The notes beneath the pieces are model-generated. The model did not search any database. It saw nothing but the letters and a program-made list of their open reading frames with translations, and had not been told where the DNA came from. A program made the position numbers and the translations under genes. Below, piece by piece: positions 61,242 through 64,000 of a DNA stretch of 64,000 nucleotides; the first letter of the stretch is position 1; the number at the start of each line of letters is the position of its first letter. Source of the stretch: Arcticimaribacter sp002477625 (GTDB lineage: Bacteria; Bacteroidota; Bacteroidia; Flavobacteriales; Flavobacteriaceae); the NCBI GenBank assembly GCA_943846665.1, contig OX044358.1, positions 1,426,001 to 1,490,000 of the forward strand, written 5' to 3'.

Positions 61242-61614
61242 ATATCTGTTCTCCATTGCGGCCTATAGTATTGGAGTTTTTATCATTTTTCTTTCTACGA
61301 TTCCCTTACAGTTGCCCTCAAAAGAAATTCCTGGTTTCGAAATGGATAAAGCAGCACATGCATTTGCCTATTTTTGCTTTGCAATGAGTGTATTTGTGGC
61401 ATTGAATTTGGATTGGAAGTTGAAAACAGCAAGGAAGTGGACAATAATAAGTGGATTTTCATTGGGTTTACTGCTCGAAATCGTTCAAGGAAGTCTATTA
61501 TCCTATCGAAGTTTTGAAGTCTTTGATTTGTTAGCGAACACTCTAGGGATTGTTTTCTTTCTTTTTTTGTCAAAAAGAGTTAAAAAGTTATTGTCAAATG
61601 CCGTATTTTTATAA
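61231..61614 (+). CDS. VanZ-family membrane protein
   Basis: The 127-residue protein has about four membrane helices with the VanZ-like order: an entry helix, then D-K-A-A-H-A-F-A-Y-F-C-F, then G-L-L-L-E-I-V-Q-G near helix 3 and D-L-L-A-N-T-L-G before helix 4. VanZ proteins are of unknown biochemical role. The start is TTG at 61231 or GTG at 61234, overlapping gcvH by 11 bases; no ATG fits. tonB follows after 23 bases. Confidence 0.85.
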   Translation: MVPRYLFSIAAYSIGVFIIFLSTIPLQLPSKEIPGFEMDKAAHAFAYFCFAMSVFVALNLDWKLKTARKWTIISGFSLGLLLEIVQGSLLSYRSFEVFDLLANTLGIVFFLFLSKRVKKLLSNAVFL

Positions 61615-61637
61615 ATTAGCTATCTAAATAAAGTTCT

Positions 61638-62348
61638 ATGCAACTCAAAAAAAATCCTAAAGCTGACTTAACCAAAAACAGCAGCTTATATTTCGCTATA
61701 GGTCTTGCCCTGGTTCTCTTGTTCTCGTGGCAAGCGATCGAATGGAAGACGTACGAAAAATCAGCTTTCGACTATCAAGCGCTTAACGTTGATGACGAAG
61801 ACGACGAAGAAGTGCCAATCACTGAACAACTGAAAACACCGCCACCGCCTCCACCACCGCCACCAGCTCCTGAAGTAATTGAGATTGTTGAGGACGAAGA
61901 AGAGGTTGAAGAAACGGTGATAGAATCTACTGAAACAGATCAAGAAGAGATTGTTGAGGTTGAAGATATTGAAGTAGAAGACGATTTTGACGATGTAGAC
62001 GTTCCTTTTGCAGTTATTGAAGATGTACCCTTGTTTCCTGGTTGTGAGCGTGTAGCCAAATCAGAAAGAAGAGCGTGTTTTCAAGATAAGATTAATAAGC
62101 ACATCCGTAAAAATTTCCGTTACCCTGAAATTGCGCAAGAGATGGGAATTCAAGGAAGAGTTTATGTGAATTTTATCATTTCAAAAGACGGGAACATTAC
62201 GAACGTAAGAATGCGTGGTCCCGATAAAAACTTAGAAAAAGAAGCAGCTCGAATCATTTCGAAACTTCCAAAAATGACACCTGGAAAACAAAGAGGGCGT
62301 CCGGTACGTGTCCCTTTCAGTATTCCAATTACATTTAGATTAAACTAA
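61638..62348 (+). CDS. tonB: Energy transducer TonB
   Basis: The 236-residue protein has an N-terminal membrane anchor (about 15-33), a run of nine prolines (68-76), an acidic stretch (about 78-122) and a C-terminal TonB domain (about 150-236: Y-P-E-I-A-Q-E-M-G-I-Q-G-R-V-Y-V-N-F, then R-V-P-F-S-I-P-I-T-F). It couples the proton motive force of ExbBD to outer-membrane receptors. The linker is acidic and not Pro-Lys repeats, common in Bacteroidota. A strong terminator follows. Confidence 0.93.
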   Translation: MQLKKNPKADLTKNSSLYFAIGLALVLLFSWQAIEWKTYEKSAFDYQALNVDDEDDEEVPITEQLKTPPPPPPPPPAPEVIEIVEDEEEVEETVIESTETDQEEIVEVEDIEVEDDFDDVDVPFAVIEDVPLFPGCERVAKSERRACFQDKINKHIRKNFRYPEIAQEMGIQGRVYVNFIISKDGNITNVRMRGPDKNLEKEAARIISKLPKMTPGKQRGRPVRVPFSIPITFRLN

Positions 62349-62370
62349 AACAACGCTTGTTGTTTACCAA

Positions 62371-62397
62371 AGCCCGAAGGAAACTTCGGGCTTTTTT
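62371..62397 (+). terminator. Intrinsic terminator after tonB
   Basis: GCCCGAAG (62372-62379) pairs perfectly with CTTCGGGC (62384-62391) around GAAA, with six T following (62392-62397). Confidence 0.94.
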
Positions 62398-62448
62398 GTG
62401 CCTGATAATTTAGGTTTCCGTTTCTATGGTAAATAGGGGATTGTACAT

Positions 62449-62456
62449 TATCTTTG
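62449..62456 (+). promoter_or_regulatory. Candidate -7 box of ctaB
   Basis: TATCTTTG matches TAnnTTTG and ends nine bases before the ATG at 62466. It contains a TTG (62454) that could open the frame, which makes that TTG an unlikely start. Confidence 0.5.
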
Positions 62457-62465
62457 CCCAAGATT

Positions 62466-63377
62466 ATGGATGTAGAAAAAATTCGTTTACAAACCCCAAA
62501 AGAGTCTGCTTTTTCGCTCTTCATGGACGACTTTAAGCAGTTGACAAAAGTGCGCCTAGCGGTAAGCGTCGTTTTTTCTTCTGTAGCAGGTTATTTTTTA
62601 GCTGCCGATACTCCTGTTCTTATCGATGTTATTCTCTTAGCCTTTGGTGGATATTTTATGGTAGGTGCATCGAATGCGTTCAATCAAGTCTTAGAAAAAG
62701 ACCTCGATGCGTTGATGGATCGAACCAAAAACAGGCCATTACCTTCAGGGAGAATGTCGGTTCAGTCCGCTATGTCGATTGCTCTTATTCTAACCGTTTT
62801 GGGCTTATTGGTTTTGTATACCATCAACACGCGTACAGCCTTGTTTGGCGGAATTTCAATCTTCTTATATGTTTGTGTGTATACGCCACTCAAGACAAGA
62901 ACTCCTTTGGCAGTTTTTGTAGGGGCTTTTCCCGGGGCCATCCCCTTTATGCTTGGATGGGTTGCCTATTCAAATCATTTTGGAATCGAACCTGGGGTAT
63001 TGTTTATGATACAATTTTTTTGGCAATTCCCTCACTTTTGGGCTATTGGATGGATGCTAGATGATGATTATAAACGCGCAGGCTTTAAGATGCTTCCCTC
63101 TGGACATCCAGACAATGCTACTGCTTTTCAAATTGTGTTTTATACCCTTTGGATGCTTGTAATCTCTTTGCTTCCAGCGACTGCCCATACGGGTAGTTTC
63201 AATTTAAGTAGTATTGGAGCGGTCGTAGTTGGAATTCTGGGTCTAATTATGCTCTATTTTGCACTCCAATTGATGATTGAGAAAACAAATGAAGCAGCAA
63301 GAAAATTGATGTTTTCTAGTGTAGGCTATATCACACTGGTTCAAATTATATATGTTATTGATAAAATGATCGCTTAA
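62466..63377 (+). CDS. ctaB: Protoheme IX farnesyltransferase
   Basis: The 303-residue UbiA-family enzyme makes heme O from heme B for the oxidase. It has about nine helices and the two prenyl-diphosphate-binding motifs: N-A-F-N-Q-V-L-E-K-D-L-D-A-L-M-D-R-T with N-R-P-L-P-S-G, and the later D-D-D-Y loop (L-D-D-D-Y-K-R-A-G). The start at ATG 62466 (M-D-V-E-K) is chosen over TTG 62454. It lies one base before the subunit III gene, which supports the respiratory link. Confidence 0.94.
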   Translation: MDVEKIRLQTPKESAFSLFMDDFKQLTKVRLAVSVVFSSVAGYFLAADTPVLIDVILLAFGGYFMVGASNAFNQVLEKDLDALMDRTKNRPLPSGRMSVQSAMSIALILTVLGLLVLYTINTRTALFGGISIFLYVCVYTPLKTRTPLAVFVGAFPGAIPFMLGWVAYSNHFGIEPGVLFMIQFFWQFPHFWAIGWMLDDDYKRAGFKMLPSGHPDNATAFQIVFYTLWMLVISLLPATAHTGSFNLSSIGAVVVGILGLIMLYFALQLMIEKTNEAARKLMFSSVGYITLVQIIYVIDKMIA

Positions 63378-63378
63378 A

Positions 63379-63951
63379 ATGGAAAAAACAGCAGTAGATA
63401 AGAATGCTCGAGCAAAAAAAATGATGCTCTGGTTTGGGATGATTAGTATGACGATGACTTTCGCAGGTTTGACCAGTGCTTATGTAGTGAGTAGTAGTCG
63501 AGCTGACTGGCTGACCTCCTTTGAATTACCAACAGTATTTTTGTACAGTACGATTCTTATTTTTCTGAGCAGTATTACCTTTTTCCTAGGTAAAAAGGCT
63601 TTGAATCAGGGGAATGTATTATTACAAAAAACCTTTCTTTGGGCAACACTAGGTCTGACACTCTTGTTTGTTTATTTTCAGTTCACAGGATTTTCACAAA
63701 TCATAGAACAAGGCTATTACTTTACTGGAGCAGCAAGTTCAATCACGACCTCGTTTCTTTATGTACTTGTTCTCCTCCATCTTGCCCATGTTTTTGGAGG
63801 AATGATTGTTCTGATGGTTGTTCTTTTTCAAACCTATAATAATGCATATACACCACAGGATAAATTGGGCTATGAATTAGCGGAGTTGTTTTGGCATTTT
63901 CTCGATTTTTTATGGATTTATTTATACGTTTTCGTGAGTGTGTATAGTTAA
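63379..63951 (+). CDS. Cytochrome c oxidase subunit III-type protein
   Basis: The 190-residue protein has five membrane helices and the heme-copper oxidase subunit III pattern, with T-S-A-Y-V-V-S early, an H-L-A-H-V-F-G-G helix and a final F-W-H-F-L-D-F-L-W-I-Y-L-Y-V-F helix. It lacks the first two helices of long subunit III proteins, as in many Bacteroidota. The start is one base after the ctaB stop. The gene just beginning at the window edge may be a second subunit III, which is common in this order. Confidence 0.88.
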   Translation: MEKTAVDKNARAKKMMLWFGMISMTMTFAGLTSAYVVSSSRADWLTSFELPTVFLYSTILIFLSSITFFLGKKALNQGNVLLQKTFLWATLGLTLLFVYFQFTGFSQIIEQGYYFTGAASSITTSFLYVLVLLHLAHVFGGMIVLMVVLFQTYNNAYTPQDKLGYELAELFWHFLDFLWIYLYVFVSVYS

Positions 63952-63960
63952 AAAAAATAC

Positions 63961-63968
63961 TATTTTTG
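63961..63968 (+). promoter_or_regulatory. Candidate -7 box before the gene at the right edge
   Basis: TATTTTTG matches TAnnTTTG, 25 bases before an ATG at 63994. There is no visible -33 TTG. Confidence 0.4.
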
Positions 63969-63993
63969 TAAAATTAAAATTTGACACTTTTAT

Positions 63994-64000
63994 ATGGAAG
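63994..64000 (+). CDS. Start of the next gene, cut by the window edge
   Basis: An ATG at 63994 followed by GAA G is the probable start of the next plus-strand gene. Only two codons are in the window, so the product cannot be read. In related genomes a further subunit III of the oxidase often follows. Confidence 0.3.

Noticed and set aside
1..64000. Mobile elements, CRISPR arrays, toxin-antitoxin pairs or phage genes
   Set aside because: I searched both strands by eye for transposase, integrase, Cas and regular spaced repeats and saw none. Attachment sites near tRNA-Gln were also looked for; no 3' repeat of the tRNA was found nearby.

Overview
The window is a chromosomal segment from a member of the Bacteroidota, almost certainly family Flavobacteriaceae. 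The evidence is the Bacteroidota-type -7 promoter boxes (TAnnTTTG) in front of several genes, the type IX secretion/gliding protein SprA, an alternative complex III (ActABCDEF) fused in one run with cytochrome oxidase genes, a TonB-dependent receptor with a carboxypeptidase-like N-terminal domain, a TonB with a polyproline and acidic stretch, and a long AT-rich coding style. I do not call a genus. I saw no phage, insertion sequence, CRISPR array, rRNA or integrase; this is mostly core genome.

Layout. 1-8 kb: a beta-helix lipoprotein, dGTPase, a membrane metallophosphoesterase, a thioredoxin-fold protein without the CxxC motif, and a large DUF2723 membrane protein. 8.1-12.4 kb: tRNA-Gln with its own promoter and terminator, aconitase, a 56-residue membrane protein, a rhodanese gene interrupted by a stop codon just before the catalytic cysteine, a DinB-fold protein and an Smr-domain protein. 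12.6-20.7 kb: a complete assimilatory sulfate reduction operon on the minus strand (DUF2061 gene, cysH, cysD, cysN, sulfite reductase, cobA, siroheme synthase, ferredoxin-NADP reductase), divergent from an Rrf2-family regulator across a perfect inverted repeat. 20.7-28.6 kb: an AAA+ ATPase/VWA pair and a TonB receptor, beta-helix protein and diheme cytochrome cluster. 28.7-33.4 kb: rimP-nusA-infB. 33.9-45.1 kb: the respiratory superoperon, cytochrome/ActA to ActF, then coxB and coxA. 45.2-48.2 kb: ruvB, queG and a LacI-type regulator. 48.5-50.4 kb: a haloperoxidase-family lipoprotein and a poorly understood AT-rich stretch. 50.5-63.9 kb: maeB, ruvA, sprA, gcvH, a VanZ-family gene, tonB, ctaB and a subunit III oxidase gene; the next gene starts at the very edge.

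How the genes work together. ATP sulfurylase (CysDN) activates sulfate, the 4Fe-4S CysH reduces APS to sulfite, and a siroheme reductase makes sulfide. CobA and the MET8-like protein make the siroheme, and the FNR-type flavoprotein probably supplies reduced ferredoxin. ActABCDEF oxidises quinol and passes electrons to the CoxAB oxidase; ctaB and the subunit III gene at the right edge belong to the same respiratory system. TonB energises outer-membrane receptors such as the one at 25.8-28.6 kb.

Most worth a second look: the interrupted rhodanese, the receptor/beta-helix/diheme cytochrome cluster of unknown substrate, the divergent sulfur control region with a four-cysteine Rrf2 protein, and the sulfite reductase with a C-terminal HEPN-like domain. 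I found no clearly new multi-gene system.
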